A stretch of DNA of 55,150 nucleotides from an uncultured Xylophilus sp. (GTDB lineage: Bacteria > Pseudomonadota > Gammaproteobacteria > Burkholderiales > Burkholderiaceae_C): positions 1 through 55,150 of the forward strand of contig CAJYQL010000007.1 in NCBI GenBank assembly GCA_913776965.1, written 5' to 3'. How positions within the stretch are numbered: position 1 is the first letter of the stretch; each line of letters starts with the position of its first letter. The notes below the pieces were generated by a model, which saw only the letters and a list, made by a program, of their open reading frames with translations, had not been told where the DNA came from and ran no database searches. Of this stretch, positions 20,817 to 31,069 are shown piece after piece. Made by a program: the position numbers and the translations under genes.

Positions 20817-22235
20817 TCAGCCCTTGAGGGTCTGCTCCAGCACGTGCAGCTGCTGGTTCAGCTCGGTCAGCTGCTGGCGTTCGGCAGCGATCTTGCGCAC
20901 CGCGTGCAGTACCGTGGTGTGGTCGCGGCCGCCGAAGAGTTCGCCGATCTCGGGCAGGCTTTTCTGCGTGAGCTCCTTGGCCAGGTACATCGCGATCTGC
21001 CGCGGCCGCGCGATGCTCGCCGGCCGCTTCTTCGAATACATGTCGGCGACCTTGATCTTGTAGTAGTCGGCCACCGTCTTCTGGATGTTCTCCACGCCGA
21101 TCTGCCGGTTCTGGATCGACAGCAGGTCGCGCAGGGCCTCGCGGGCCAGCTGGATCGAGATCTCCTTCTGGTTGAAGCGCGAATACGCCAGGATCTTGCG
21201 CAGCGCGCCTTCGAGTTCGCGCACGTTGGAGCGCACGTTCTTCGCGACGAAGAAGGCGACTTCCTCGGGCATCTCGGTCGCCTCTGACCGCGCCTTGTTG
21301 ATCAGGATCGCCACGCGCATCTCGAGCTCGGGCGGCTCGATCGCGACGGTCAGGCCGGAATCGAAGCGCGAGACCAGCCGCTCGTGGATGTCCGCCAGTC
21401 CTTTGGGGTAGGTGTCGGACGTCATCACGATGTGGCTCTTCTTGGCCAGCAGCGCCTCGAAGGCGTTGAAGAATTCTTCCTGCGTCCGGTCCTTGTTGGC
21501 GAAGAACTGCACGTCGTCGATCAGCAGCAGGTCGAGCGAGTGGTAGCGCTCCTTGAACTCGTCGAAAGTCTTGCGCTGATAGGCCTTGACCACATCCGAC
21601 ACGAACTGCTCGGCGTGGATGTAGAGAACTTTCGCGTCGGGCCGGTCGGCGAGCAGCTTGTTGCCCACCGCGTGGACCAGGTGGGTCTTGCCGAGACCGA
21701 CGCCGCCGTAGATGAACAGCGGGTTGTACAGGTGGCCCGGCATGCCGGCGACGTGCATCGCGGCGGCGCGCGCCATGCGGTTGGCGGTACCCTCGACGAG
21801 GGTGTCGAAGGTCAGGCCGGCATTGAGCCGGTTCTTGAAGGTGTTGGCGGTGTCGGTCTCGGCGAGGCCGGCCGGCTCAGGCTGCGCGGCAGCGGCCTCG
21901 GGCGTCGGGGCGGACACCGGCAGCACCGTGCGCGGCGCGGCCTCCCGCTGGGCGAGGGCCAGTTCCAGCGCCACCGGCTGGCCGTAGATCTGCTCCAGCG
22001 TCTGGGCGATGCGGCCGGCGTACTGGGCGCGGATCCAGTCGAGCTTGAAGCGGTTGGCGACGTAGAGCGTCACCTTGGAGAAGTCGTCCGCCACGCTGGC
22101 GACGAGGGGCCGGATCCAGGTGTTGAACTGCTGCTCGGGCATCTCCTGGGCCATCTGCTCCACGCAGGCCTGCCAGAGGCTGTGGCCGGCGTCGTCGGCG
22201 GCGGAAGGCGCGCCGGAGGGGTGTCCCTGGGTCAT
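20817..22235 (-). CDS. dnaA: Chromosomal replication initiator protein DnaA
   Basis: 472-residue initiator ATPase. Domain I is [20 protein letters not shown] near residue 20, followed by a variable Ala/Pro-rich linker. The AAA+ domain has Walker [10 protein letters not shown] and Walker [10 protein letters not shown]. The C-terminal DNA-binding domain has the DnaA signature [15 protein letters not shown]. The ATG at 22235 begins MTQGHPSG; the frame stays open upstream across the origin and rpmH but has no family resemblance there. DnaA-box-like sites in the upstream region could serve both origin function and autoregulation. Confidence 0.97.
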   Translation of the reverse strand: MTQGHPSGAPSAADDAGHSLWQACVEQMAQEMPEQQFNTWIRPLVASVADDFSKVTLYVANRFKLDWIRAQYAGRIAQTLEQIYGQPVALELALAQREAAPRTVLPVSAPTPEAAAAQPEPAGLAETDTANTFKNRLNAGLTFDTLVEGTANRMARAAAMHVAGMPGHLYNPLFIYGGVGLGKTHLVHAVGNKLLADRPDAKVLYIHAEQFVSDVVKAYQRKTFDEFKERYHSLDLLLIDDVQFFANKDRTQEEFFNAFEALLAKKSHIVMTSDTYPKGLADIHERLVSRFDSGLTVAIEPPELEMRVAILINKARSEATEMPEEVAFFVAKNVRSNVRELEGALRKILAYSRFNQKEISIQLAREALRDLLSIQNRQIGVENIQKTVADYYKIKVADMYSKKRPASIARPRQIAMYLAKELTQKSLPEIGELFGGRDHTTVLHAVRKIAAERQQLTELNQQLHVLEQTLKG

Positions 22236-22466
22236 GGATTCGGGTCGGGGCGAGGTGTGGACAGGCCCGGAGGTGAAACCGGAGGAGTCTAGATTATCAA
22301 GACCTTGTCCACAAGGCGCGGCGGCGCGGCGGCAAGCCCCCGCTGCGCGGCCTGTCTTGCCAAGGAGCACGATCCTGGCGACAATCGCGGGTTTCCCTGA
22401 AAAGCGTTCAGGGGCATTTCCAAACCCCTGGCCGTTGGCCGGACCGATTTCCCGAGGATTTCCATC
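22236..22466. other. Candidate replication origin (oriC) between dnaA and rpmH
   Basis: This 231-base gap sits at the strand switch where dnaA-dnaN-gyrB read left and rpmH-rnpA-yidD-yidC-mnmE read right. It contains a near-consensus DnaA box TTGTCCACA on the plus strand (22305-22313) and CTGTCCACA on the minus strand (22256-22264), plus a short AT-rich segment TCTAGATTATCAAGA (22288-22302). The number of boxes is low, so it may be only the dnaA control region with part of the origin. Confidence 0.5.
22357..22385 (+). promoter_or_regulatory. rpmH promoter
   Basis: TTGCCA (22357-22362), a 17-base spacer, then GACAAT (22380-22385), a good sigma-70 layout. It gives a leader of about 75 bases before the rpmH ATG at 22467. 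Confidence 0.6.
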
Positions 22467-22601
22467 ATGAAGCGTACCTACCAGCCCTCCAAAGTCCGCC
22501 GTGCGCGCACCCATGGTTTCCTGGCCCGCATGAAGACCCGCGGCGGCCGCGCCGTCATCAACGCCCGCCGCGCCAAGGGCCGCAAGCGTCTGGCCGTCTG
22601 A
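22467..22601 (+). CDS. rpmH: 50S ribosomal protein L34
   Basis: 44-residue basic ribosomal protein, starting [20 protein letters not shown] and ending RKRLAV, which is the full-length family sequence. It is the first gene of the rightward rpmH-rnpA-yidD-yidC-mnmE cluster. The ribosome site GAGGA lies about ten bases upstream of the ATG. Confidence 0.97.
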   Translation: MKRTYQPSKVRRARTHGFLARMKTRGGRAVINARRAKGRKRLAV

Positions 22602-22742
22602 TACGGCTGGGAAGCAAGGCGCACCGATCCGTCGCATGGCCGCGGCTTTCGCGGTACGTGGCGGCTCCTGCACCTCTTCTCGCTCCGGCACCCTCGGGTC
22701 CGGAGCGTTTTGTCGTTTGCGCCCTCCTCGCGTGGTGACCGC

Positions 22743-23231
22743 ATGCAGCGCCTGAAGACCCGGCCGCAGTTCCAGGCTGCGATGGCCGGCGGCATCGTCT
22801 CGCGCACCCCGCATTTCGCGCTGCACCGGCTCGGCTTCGACCGACTGCCGGCAGTCGAAGCGGCGCACAACGCCGGCACCGGCGACAGCAGCACCCGCGC
22901 CGCCGCACGTCCGCTGTTCCCAACGACCGACGTCGTCTGGCTGGGCGCCATGGTGCCCAAGCGCTGGGCCCGCCGTGCGGTGACACGCAACACCATCAAG
23001 CGGCAGATCTACACCGTCGGCGGCGCCGCGCATGCGCAGCTGCCGCAGGCGGCCTACGTGGTGCGGCTGCGCACCGCCTTCGACCGCAAGCAGTTCGTCA
23101 GCGCGACCTCCGACGTGCTGAAGCAGGCGGTGCGCGCCGAACTGCAGCAGCTGCTGGCGCGCGTGGCGCGTCCCGCTACCGGGGCCGCCGTAGCCGTCGC
23201 TTCCGCGACTGCCCCCGGAGGCGCGCCATGA
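22743..23231 (+). CDS. rnpA: Ribonuclease P protein component
   Basis: 162-residue protein subunit of RNase P, which matures tRNA 5' ends. It carries the signature [14 protein letters not shown] (family RNxxKRxxRE, here somewhat diverged) after a KRWARRAV segment. The N-terminal half has a long insert before the [11 protein letters not shown] strand. The start ATG at 22743 ([11 protein letters not shown]) fits the family; an upstream ATG at 22710 does not. It overlaps yidD by four bases (ATGA). Confidence 0.92.
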   Translation: MQRLKTRPQFQAAMAGGIVSRTPHFALHRLGFDRLPAVEAAHNAGTGDSSTRAAARPLFPTTDVVWLGAMVPKRWARRAVTRNTIKRQIYTVGGAAHAQLPQAAYVVRLRTAFDRKQFVSATSDVLKQAVRAELQQLLARVARPATGAAVAVASATAPGGAP

Positions 23232-23515
23232 CCGCGCGCCGCCTGCTGATGGGCCTGGTGCGCGGCTACCAGCTGCTGCTCAGCCGCTGGCTCGGCAGCA
23301 ACTGCCGTTTCGAACCCAGCTGCTCGGCCTACGCCATGCAGGCCCTGGACCGCCACGGGGCGGCGGCCGGCAGCTATCTCGCGGCGGCGCGCATCCTGCG
23401 CTGCCAGCCCTGGTGCGACGGGGGCTGCGATCCGGTTCCCGACACCGCGCCCCGCCTGTTCTCCCGCCTGACCGGCACCGCTTCTCCTCCTGCAGAAAAG
23501 AAGACCTGTTCATGA
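23228..23515 (+). CDS. yidD: Membrane protein insertion efficiency factor YidD
   Basis: 95-residue small protein that assists YidC-dependent insertion. It has an amphipathic N-terminus ([18 protein letters not shown]) and the conserved [11 protein letters not shown] and [13 protein letters not shown] cysteine motifs. It is coupled to rnpA by an ATGA overlap and to yidC by another. Confidence 0.95.
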   Translation: MTARRLLMGLVRGYQLLLSRWLGSNCRFEPSCSAYAMQALDRHGAAAGSYLAAARILRCQPWCDGGCDPVPDTAPRLFSRLTGTASPPAEKKTCS

Positions 23516-25215
23516 ACGACATCCGCCGCACGATCCTGTGGGTGATCTTTGGCTTTTCCATGGTGCTGCTGTGGGACAAGTGGCAGATCCACAACGGCCG
23601 CCAGCCCACCTTCTTCCCGACCACCACCCCGGTGGCGACCGCACCGTCGCCCGCGGCCGGCCGACAGGAAGGCGCCTCGGCCATCGACACGGTGCCCTCG
23701 GTGCCGACCGCATCCGGCGGCGCCGTGACCGCCGGCGGCACCGCGCTGCCGCCGGCCACGCCGACGGTCGCGAATCAGCGCACCGAGGTCCGCACTGACC
23801 TGCTGCGCCTGGTGTTCGATGCCGCCGGCGGCACGCTGGTGCAGGGCGAACTGCTGGCGCATAACGACCTCGAGCACCAGAACCAGAACTTCCTGCTGCT
23901 CGACGAAAGCAAGAACCGGGTCTACGTGGCGCAGACCGGCCTGATCGGCGGTGCCTTCCCGAACCACAAGACTGTGATGACCGCCGTGCCCGGCCCGCGC
24001 GCGCTGGCCGACGGCCAGGACACGCTGACCGTGCGCTTCGAATCGCCCGAGTCCGGCGGCGTGAAGCTCGCCAAGACCTACACGATCCGCCGCGGCAGCT
24101 ACGCGATCGACGTGAAGCACGAGATCGTCAACGCCGGCACCGCGCCGGTCACGCCGCAGCTCTACCTGCAGCTGGTGCGCGACGGCAACAAGCCGCCGGG
24201 CGAGTCGTCCTTCTATTCCACCTTCACCGGCCCGGCGATCTACACCGAGGCCAAGAAGTACCAGAAGGTCGAGTTCAAGGCGATCGAGGACAACAAGGTC
24301 GACATCGAGAAGCACGCCTCCAACGGCTACGTCGCGATGGTGCAGCACTACTTCGCCACCGCCTGGGTGCTGGCCGACGGCATCCAGCGCGACCTGTTCA
24401 TGCGCAAGGTCGACACCAATCTCTACGCCGTCGGCATGATCACGCCGGCCGGGACGCTGGCCCCCGGCGCCGCGAAGACCATCGACGCCACCTTCTACGC
24501 CGGCCCGCAGGAAGAGAACAAGCTCGAAGCGCTGACCCCCGGCCTGGAGCTGGTGAAGGACTACGGCTGGCTGACCATCCTTGCCAAGCCGCTCTACTGG
24601 CTGCTCGACAAGCTGCACGGCGTGCTGCACAACTGGGGCTGGTCGATCGTCGCGCTGGTGGTGCTGCTGAAGATCGCCTTCTACTGGCTCAACGCCAAGG
24701 CCTACGCCAGCATGGCCAAGATGAAGGCCATCAACCCGAAGATCATGGCGATGCGCGAGCGGCTGAAGGACAAGCCGCAGGAAATGCAGAAGGAGATGAT
24801 GGCGATCTACCGCCAGGAGAAGGTCAACCCGATGGGCGGCTGCTTCCCCATCATGATCCAGATCCCGGTGTTCATCGCGCTGTACTGGGTGCTGCTGTCG
24901 AGCGTCGAGATGCGCGGCGCGCCCTGGATCCTGTGGATCAAGGACCTGTCCGCGCCCGACCCCTGGTTCATCCTGCCGCTGCTGATGACCGCCACCAGCC
25001 TGCTGCAGACCGCCCTGAACCCGGCGCCGCCGGACCCGCTGCAGGCCAAGCTGATGTGGATCATGCCGCTGGCGTTCTCGGTGATGTTCTTCTTCTTCCC
25101 GGCCGGCCTGGTGCTGTACTGGATCACGAACAACATCCTGTCGATCGCCCAGCAGTGGATCATCAACACCCGCATGGGTGTGCCGCCGCAATTCAATTTG
25201 CCGAAGTTCAAGTAA
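23512..25215 (+). CDS. yidC: Membrane protein insertase YidC
   Basis: 567-residue inner-membrane insertase of the Oxa1 family. It has an N-terminal membrane anchor ([15 protein letters not shown]), a large periplasmic beta-domain (about 60-365), then the conserved five-helix core with [18 protein letters not shown] and [20 protein letters not shown]. The C-terminus is [17 protein letters not shown]. Length is typical. Its ATG overlaps the yidD stop. Confidence 0.97.
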   Translation: MNDIRRTILWVIFGFSMVLLWDKWQIHNGRQPTFFPTTTPVATAPSPAAGRQEGASAIDTVPSVPTASGGAVTAGGTALPPATPTVANQRTEVRTDLLRLVFDAAGGTLVQGELLAHNDLEHQNQNFLLLDESKNRVYVAQTGLIGGAFPNHKTVMTAVPGPRALADGQDTLTVRFESPESGGVKLAKTYTIRRGSYAIDVKHEIVNAGTAPVTPQLYLQLVRDGNKPPGESSFYSTFTGPAIYTEAKKYQKVEFKAIEDNKVDIEKHASNGYVAMVQHYFATAWVLADGIQRDLFMRKVDTNLYAVGMITPAGTLAPGAAKTIDATFYAGPQEENKLEALTPGLELVKDYGWLTILAKPLYWLLDKLHGVLHNWGWSIVALVVLLKIAFYWLNAKAYASMAKMKAINPKIMAMRERLKDKPQEMQKEMMAIYRQEKVNPMGGCFPIMIQIPVFIALYWVLLSSVEMRGAPWILWIKDLSAPDPWFILPLLMTATSLLQTALNPAPPDPLQAKLMWIMPLAFSVMFFFFPAGLVLYWITNNILSIAQQWIINTRMGVPPQFNLPKFK

Positions 25216-25234
25216 GACCTGTTCTTCCCCCACG

Positions 25235-25259
25235 ACAAGGGCCGCTCTGCGGCCCTTGT
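25235..25259 (+). terminator. Hairpin between yidC and mnmE
   Basis: Perfect 11-bp stem ACAAGGGCCGC / GCGGCCCTTGT with a TCT loop. It lacks a T-tract, so it is either a weak attenuator or terminator, or an mRNA-processing hairpin, between two genes that are otherwise likely co-transcribed. Confidence 0.5.
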
Positions 25260-25276
25260 GCTTTGGAGACCCGCCC

Positions 25277-26674
25277 ATGACCGCCCTGCCCTCCCGGACC
25301 GAACCCATCGCCGCCATCGCCACCGCTCCCGGCCGCGGGGCGGTCGGCATCGTGCGGGTCTCCGGCACGGCGGTCGCGGCCGTCGCGCAGGCGGTCTGCG
25401 GCCGGCTGCCCGCGCCGCGCGAGGCCACCTACCTGCCCTTCCGCGCGGCCGACGGCGGCACGCTCGACCAGGGCCTCGCGCTCTGGTTCCCCGGCCCGCA
25501 CTCCTATACCGGCGAGGACGTGCTGGAACTGCAGGCCCACGGCGGGCCCGTGGTACTGCAGCTGATCCTGGCCCGCTGCCTGGAGGCAGGCCGCGCGCAG
25601 GGGCTGCGGCTGGCGCGGCCGGGCGAATTCACCGAGCGTGCGTTCCTCAACGACAAGCTCGACCTGGCGCAGGCCGAGGCGGTCGCCGACCTGATCGACG
25701 CCAGCACCGAGGCGGCGGCGCGCAGTGCCGGCCGGTCGCTGTCGGGCGCGTTCTCCGAAGAAATCCACGCGCTGCGCGACCGGCTGATCCACCTGCGCAT
25801 GCTGGTGGAGGCGACGCTCGACTTCCCCGAGGAGGAAATCGACTTCCTGCGCAAGGCGGACGCGCACGGGCAGCTATCGCATCTGCAGCAGACGCTCGGC
25901 CGCGTGGTGCAGCGGGCGCGCCAGGGGGCGCTGCTGCGCGAGGGCATCACCGTGGTGATCGCCGGGCAGCCGAACGCCGGCAAGTCTTCGCTGCTGAACG
26001 CACTGGCGGGCGCGGAACTGGCGATCGTCACCCCGGTCGCCGGCACCACCCGCGACAAGGTCACGCAGACGATCCAGATCGAAGGGGTGCCGCTGCACGT
26101 GGTCGATACCGCGGGCCTGCGCGACAGCGACGACGAGGTGGAACGCATCGGCATCGCCCGTGCCTGGGACGAGATCGGCCGGGCCGACGCGGTGCTGTTC
26201 CTGCACGACCTGACCCGGATGGACGACGCGGCCACCCGTGCTGCCGACGACGCCATCGCCGCCTCCATGGCGGGGCGGTTCGCGGACAAGCCGGTCCCGG
26301 TGCTCGACCTCTGGAACAAGCACGACGCGCTGCCGGCCGGCGCGCCGCTCCCGCCGGGCGCCGATTCACTGGTGCTGTCGGCGCGCACCGGTGCCGGGCT
26401 GGAGACGCTGCGCCGCCGGCTGCTGGCGATCGCGGGCTGGCAGTCGGCGCCGGAAGGGCTGTATCTGGCGCGCGAGCGCCACGTCGAGGCGCTGCGGGCG
26501 GTCGACGGCCACCTGATGGAAGCGGCCGGCCACCTGCACGGCGAGAACGGTGCCCTCGACCTGCTGGCCGAGGAACTGCGGCTGGCCCAGAACGCGCTCA
26601 ACACCATCACCGGCGCGTTCGGCGCGGACGACCTGCTTGGCGTCATCTTTTCGCGTTTCTGCATCGGCAAGTAG
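25277..26674 (+). CDS. mnmE: tRNA modification GTPase MnmE
   Basis: 465-residue GTPase that, with MnmG, makes the 5-carboxymethylaminomethyl modification at U34 of tRNA. It has an N-terminal folate-binding domain ([13 protein letters not shown]), a central G domain with [19 protein letters not shown] and DTAGLRD, and the hallmark C-terminal FCIGK with its essential cysteine. The ATG at 25277 matches the usual N-terminus. It is the last gene of the rpmH cluster. Confidence 0.97.
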   Translation: MTALPSRTEPIAAIATAPGRGAVGIVRVSGTAVAAVAQAVCGRLPAPREATYLPFRAADGGTLDQGLALWFPGPHSYTGEDVLELQAHGGPVVLQLILARCLEAGRAQGLRLARPGEFTERAFLNDKLDLAQAEAVADLIDASTEAAARSAGRSLSGAFSEEIHALRDRLIHLRMLVEATLDFPEEEIDFLRKADAHGQLSHLQQTLGRVVQRARQGALLREGITVVIAGQPNAGKSSLLNALAGAELAIVTPVAGTTRDKVTQTIQIEGVPLHVVDTAGLRDSDDEVERIGIARAWDEIGRADAVLFLHDLTRMDDAATRAADDAIAASMAGRFADKPVPVLDLWNKHDALPAGAPLPPGADSLVLSARTGAGLETLRRRLLAIAGWQSAPEGLYLARERHVEALRAVDGHLMEAAGHLHGENGALDLLAEELRLAQNALNTITGAFGADDLLGVIFSRFCIGK

Positions 26675-26753
26675 ACGGAGCCGACACGATGGACGTAACT
26701 GGATGTTGCGGCACTTGTCGCCACCCGGCATGATGGCTAAGGTGCCCGCCACC

Positions 26754-27260
26754 ATGCAGTCGTCCTCCTTTTTCCACTCTTCCCTGTCGCAGCAGCCGGT
26801 CGGCCTGCAGGGCCTGATCGACGCGATCTCGGTCAGCCAGGGGGACGATGCTCTCTCCACCGCCTTCAGCGCCCAGCAGTGGCAGGGCCTGGCACCGTAC
26901 CTGCAGCCGCACACGCTGGCGCAGAGCCAGATCCTGTTTTCGGAAGGCTCAGAGGACCGCACGATGTTTTTCATCGAGCGCGGCAGCCTGAGCGTGCACG
27001 TCGAGGACGAGGCCGGCCGGCTGCGGCTGGCGATCGTCGGCGCCGGCTCGGTCGTCGGCGAAGGCGCCTTCTTCTCGCACCAGCCGCGCAGCGCCACGGT
27101 GCAGGCCGCCAGTCCGGCCCGGCTGTGGGCGCTGCCGCCAGTCCGCTTCACCGAACTCTCGCACCGCCAGCCGGCCCTGGCGCTCGGCGTGGCGATGGCC
27201 GTGGGGGCGGTCATGGCCAAGCGGCTGGCCAACCGGCGGCGCCGGGTCGCGTCCACCTGA
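26754..27260 (+). CDS. Stand-alone cyclic-nucleotide-binding-domain protein
   Basis: 168-residue protein with one CRP-like cNMP-binding beta-roll: ILFSEGSEDRTMFFIERGSL, VVGEGAFFSHQPRSATVQA, then the end of the roll. There is no helix-turn-helix after it, so it is not a classical CRP transcription factor; the C-terminus is a short basic helix (MAKRLANRRRRVAST). It may sense a nucleotide for a partner, possibly the c-di-GMP protein that begins 144 bases downstream. Starts at 26703, 26730 and 26733 are also possible. Confidence 0.75.
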   Translation: MQSSSFFHSSLSQQPVGLQGLIDAISVSQGDDALSTAFSAQQWQGLAPYLQPHTLAQSQILFSEGSEDRTMFFIERGSLSVHVEDEAGRLRLAIVGAGSVVGEGAFFSHQPRSATVQAASPARLWALPPVRFTELSHRQPALALGVAMAVGAVMAKRLANRRRRVAST

Positions 27261-27404
27261 GTCCTGCACGCGACAGCTGCGCGCCCCTGCGGCACCGGGC
27301 GACGGTAACCCGGCGTTTCCAGTCGCAACGCACGCGCATAATGGTCCGCTGAGCGGTGTCACCGGCCCTGCCCGAAGTGGCCGCCAACCTGCACCCCTCC
27401 GTCC

Positions 27405-30032
27405 ATGGCGTATTCCGTTCTTCTGGTCGACCCCGACCCCGCGCTGGCCGAGCGCATTGCGGCCGCGGCGGGCCGCCAGCGGCAGGCCTGGCAGCTGCGA
27501 TCCGCAGGCAGCGTGGTGAACGCCCGGGCCGTCCTGCAGCAACAGGCGTTCGACGTGGTGGCCCTGCGCCACCGCCTGCCCGACGGCACCGCCTTCGATC
27601 TGCGTGACCTGACCGGCGACGCAGAGCGGCTGATCGGCATCGCGCCGGGCGAGGAAGTCGTCGCGGCGCGGGCAATGCGCCAGGGCTTCGCCGATTTCTA
27701 CACCTACGACGAGGCGCAGCGCCATGCGATCGCGCTGCCGCTGCAGATCGCCCGCGCCTGCCAGCGCCGCCACGACACGGTGCAGCGCAGCAGCGCCAAC
27801 GCCCAGCTGGCACGGCAGAACGCGCTGCTACAGGCGATCTCGCGGGCGCATTCGGAATTCATGACGCACGACGCGCCGGGCGCCGCCTTCGACACGCTGC
27901 TCGCGGATTTCGTCGCGCTCAGCCACAGCGTCTACGGTTTCCTCGGCGAGGTGTTCCGCGACGCGGCCGGCCAGCCGGTCCTGCAGTGCTATGCCGTCAG
28001 CGGGCTGACCGCGCGGCAGCACAGCGAGGTGCTGCCGCAGAGCCCGCAGGGCATGGTGTTCGCGCGGCTCGATACGCTGTTCGGCTCCTGCATGGCGACC
28101 GGCGAGCCGGTCATCGCCAACCGCCCGGCCGCCGACCCACGCAGCGGCGGCCTGCCGGCCGGCCATCCGCCGCTTGATGCCTTCCTGTGCCTGCCGGCGC
28201 ATGCCGAAGGCGAACTGGTGGCGCTGGTGGGCCTGGCCAACCGCACGGGCGGCTACACCACGGCCGACATCGACTTCCTCGCCCCGCTGGTCACTACCGT
28301 CGGCCAGCTGGTGCGCGCGCGCCGGGCCGAAGCTGCGCGCAGCGAGAACGCCGAACGCCTGCGCGACAGCGAAGCCCGCTGGCGCAACCTGACCGAGCTG
28401 TCCTCCGACTGGTACTGGGAACTCGACGAGCACCTGACCCTCTCGCGCGTGGAAGGCAACTTCGCCCGCAACTGGATCGTCGGCGAACGGGTGCGGGTCG
28501 GCCTGCACCCCTGGGACCTGCTCGCCACCAACCTGAGCGACTTTCAGCGCCGCGCCTACCGCCAGCGGCTGGAGGCCCACGAGACGGTGCACGAGCTGGA
28601 GCTGGAATTCCGCAACGGCGACAGCGACGTGCACTGGGTGTCGGTGAGCGCCGCCCCCGTCTACGACGCCGACGGCCGTTTCCGCGGCTACCGGGGCGTG
28701 GGCCGCGACATCACCCCGCGCCGGCTGGCCGAGGCCCGCATCGAATGGCTCGCCTTCACCGACGACCTGACCGCGCTGCCGAACCGGCGCCGGCTGCTCG
28801 ACCGGCTCGAGGAAGCCCTGGCCGACAGCACCCGGCTGGGCCGCAGCGGCGCCCTCCTGCTGCTGGACCTGGACAACTTCAAGGATGTGAACGACACGCT
28901 GGGGCCCGAGCACAGCGACCGGCTGCTGCAGCAGGTCGCCGCCCGGCTGCGCAGTTCCGTCCGGCCGCACGACACCGTCGCGCGCCTGGGCGGCGACGAA
29001 TTCATGGTGCTGCTCGAAGGCCTGCCGCCGGAGCCGGAGCAGGCCCAGCGCCAGGTTGAGCAGCTGGTGCAGGCGGTGCAGCAGACGCTCGGTCAGCCCT
29101 ATGCGGTGGACGACGCCGACGTGGTCAGCACGCCCAGCATCGGCATCGTGCAGTTCACCGACCACCTGACGCCGGCCGACGAACTGGTCAAGCGGGCGGA
29201 CCTCGCGATGTACCAGGCCAAGGCGGCCGGCCGCAACACCTACTGCTTCTTCGCCCCGGCGATGCAGGAGGCCGCCAGCGGCCGGCTGCGGCTGGAGGCC
29301 GACCTGCGGCAGGCGCTGGCGCGCGACGCGCTGTCGGTGGCCTACCAGCCGGTGGTCGGCCGCGACGGCCGCGCGATCGGCGTGGAGGCGCTGGTGCGCT
29401 GGCAGCATCCGCTGCGCGGTCCGGTCTCGCCCGCGGAGTTCATCCCGGTCGCCGAGCAGAGCGGCCTGATCGTGCCGCTCGGCCGGCACGTGCTGCGCAC
29501 CGCCTGCCGCCAGCTCAAGGCCTGGAGCACCGGCGCTCACACCCGGCACCTGAGCATCGCGGTGAACGTCAGCGCCCGCGAATTCCGCCATCCGCAGTTC
29601 GTGCAGCAGGTGATCGCGACCCTGGAGCAGGCGGACGCCGATCCGCGGCTGCTCAAGCTCGAGATCACCGAGAGCCTGCTGGTGCACGACATGCAGGACA
29701 CGATCGCCAAGATGCACCTGCTGCGCAGCCGGGGTATCGGCCTGTCGCTCGACGACTTCGGCACCGGATATTCGTCGCTCAGCTACCTGAAGCGCCTGCC
29801 ATTCGACCAGCTGAAGATCGACCAGTCCTTCGTGCGCGGCGTGCTGACCGATCCGCACGATGCGGCGATCGCCTGCTCGATCATCCAGCTGGCGCGCAGC
29901 TTCGGTCTGGTGGTGGTGGCCGAAGGCGTCGAGACGGAAGGCCAGCGGGAATACCTGCAGGCCAACGGCTGCGAATGTTTCCAGGGCTGGTTCTTCGGGC
30001 GGCCGGTGCCGGTGGAGCAGCTGGTGGTCTGA
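27405..30032 (+). CDS. Pseudo-receiver/GAF/PAS/GGDEF/EAL c-di-GMP protein
   Basis: 875-residue signalling protein. The N-terminus resembles a response-regulator receiver (SVLLVDPDPALAERI) but the phospho-acceptor position reads VVALRHRLPDG, so the aspartate is missing. A GAF-like region (about 150-310) and a PAS domain (about 325-445) follow. The diguanylate cyclase has RLGGDEFM near 527-534 with an RxxD inhibitory site (RPHD) five residues before it. The EAL phosphodiesterase has VEALVRWQHP (about 660), EITES and LDDFGTGYSSL. Both enzymatic signatures look intact. No transmembrane segment is seen. Confidence 0.92.
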   Translation: MAYSVLLVDPDPALAERIAAAAGRQRQAWQLRSAGSVVNARAVLQQQAFDVVALRHRLPDGTAFDLRDLTGDAERLIGIAPGEEVVAARAMRQGFADFYTYDEAQRHAIALPLQIARACQRRHDTVQRSSANAQLARQNALLQAISRAHSEFMTHDAPGAAFDTLLADFVALSHSVYGFLGEVFRDAAGQPVLQCYAVSGLTARQHSEVLPQSPQGMVFARLDTLFGSCMATGEPVIANRPAADPRSGGLPAGHPPLDAFLCLPAHAEGELVALVGLANRTGGYTTADIDFLAPLVTTVGQLVRARRAEAARSENAERLRDSEARWRNLTELSSDWYWELDEHLTLSRVEGNFARNWIVGERVRVGLHPWDLLATNLSDFQRRAYRQRLEAHETVHELELEFRNGDSDVHWVSVSAAPVYDADGRFRGYRGVGRDITPRRLAEARIEWLAFTDDLTALPNRRRLLDRLEEALADSTRLGRSGALLLLDLDNFKDVNDTLGPEHSDRLLQQVAARLRSSVRPHDTVARLGGDEFMVLLEGLPPEPEQAQRQVEQLVQAVQQTLGQPYAVDDADVVSTPSIGIVQFTDHLTPADELVKRADLAMYQAKAAGRNTYCFFAPAMQEAASGRLRLEADLRQALARDALSVAYQPVVGRDGRAIGVEALVRWQHPLRGPVSPAEFIPVAEQSGLIVPLGRHVLRTACRQLKAWSTGAHTRHLSIAVNVSAREFRHPQFVQQVIATLEQADADPRLLKLEITESLLVHDMQDTIAKMHLLRSRGIGLSLDDFGTGYSSLSYLKRLPFDQLKIDQSFVRGVLTDPHDAAIACSIIQLARSFGLVVVAEGVETEGQREYLQANGCECFQGWFFGRPVPVEQLVV

Positions 30033-30077
30033 TCCTGGCGCAGGCCGGCCACCGCCGGCCTGCAGGGCGGCCGTGCG

Positions 30078-30995
30078 TCAGCGGATCTTCGTGCTCCGCC
30101 GCCCATCCACCCCCACCGGCACGTCGCCGCTCACCGTCACCCGGCGCACCACGCGGTGGGCGTCGCCGTAGTCGTTGACCGCGTAGTGCTGGGTCGCGCG
30201 GTTGTCCCAGACCGCCACATCGCCCTCGTTCCAGCCCCAGCGCACCGTGTGTTCCAGCCGCAGGATGTGGCCGGTCAGGATCTCGATCAGCCGCTGCGAA
30301 TCGTGGGTGGAGTAGCCCACCAGCCGCTTGGCGAAGTGGCCGAGCAGCAGCGCGCGTTCGCCGGTCTCGGGATGCACCCGCACCACCGGATGCTCGGCCT
30401 CGAACAGGGTGGAGGTGAACACTTCCCGGTAGCGCTTGCGGCCTTCTTCGTCGCCGCCGTCGGCGCGGACCGCGGCGTAGTCGTAGTCGTTGCCGTGGAC
30501 GGCCCGCAGCGTGGCGGCCATCGCCTGCAGCGGCGCGGGCAGGCTGTCGTAGCCGGCCACGGTGTTCGCCCAGACGGTGTCGCCGCCGACCGCCGGCAAC
30601 GTCACCGCGCGCAGGATGCCGATCTGCGGCGGCGCGACGTCGAAGGTCACGTCGGTGTGCCAGGAATTTGCCCGGCCGCCGTGGCGCGAATCGAGTTCCA
30701 GCAGCGTGCGACCGTCGGGCGACGGCACGGTCGGGTGCGGCTCGATCGGGCCGAACAGCCGGCCGAAGGCCTCGTGTTCCGCATCGTCGAGATGCTGTTG
30801 CCCGCGGAAGAACAGCACCTTGTGGCGCAGCAGCGCGGCCTTCACCGCGGCAAAGGTCTCGGGGGCCAGCTGGCCGGAGAGCCGCACGCCGCGGACCTCG
30901 GCACCGATGCGGCCGGCCAGCGGATGCAGGTCGAGTGCGGCGGCGCCGGAGGCGTCCGGGAACGCGACGGGGGACGGGAGGACTGCAGTGCTCAT
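30078..30995 (-). CDS. TauD-family Fe(II)/2-oxoglutarate dioxygenase
   Basis: 305-residue dioxygenase of the taurine dioxygenase / alkylsulfatase group. It oxidatively releases sulfite or sulfate from sulfonates or sulfate esters. The iron-binding HxD is in WHTDVTF, the distal histidine in YGDAHRVVRRV, and arginines for 2-oxoglutarate follow. It is the last gene of a sulfonate-transport operon. The ATG at 30995 has a CAGGAGAT ribosome site. The substrate (taurine, another alkylsulfonate or a sulfate ester) is undetermined. Confidence 0.88.
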   Translation of the reverse strand: MSTAVLPSPVAFPDASGAAALDLHPLAGRIGAEVRGVRLSGQLAPETFAAVKAALLRHKVLFFRGQQHLDDAEHEAFGRLFGPIEPHPTVPSPDGRTLLELDSRHGGRANSWHTDVTFDVAPPQIGILRAVTLPAVGGDTVWANTVAGYDSLPAPLQAMAATLRAVHGNDYDYAAVRADGGDEEGRKRYREVFTSTLFEAEHPVVRVHPETGERALLLGHFAKRLVGYSTHDSQRLIEILTGHILRLEHTVRWGWNEGDVAVWDNRATQHYAVNDYGDAHRVVRRVTVSGDVPVGVDGRRSTKIR

Positions 30996-31069
30996 GGGAT
31001 CTCCTGCGAGGGTGGGCAAACGAATGGACGAACGGAGGGAAGGAAAACGAGGGTGCGCAGGCCGCGCGG

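Noticed and set aside
20817-23033. A longer DnaA starting upstream of 22235
   Set aside because: The extra part would be antisense to rpmH and rnpA and cross the origin; the usual DnaA N-terminus starts at 22235.
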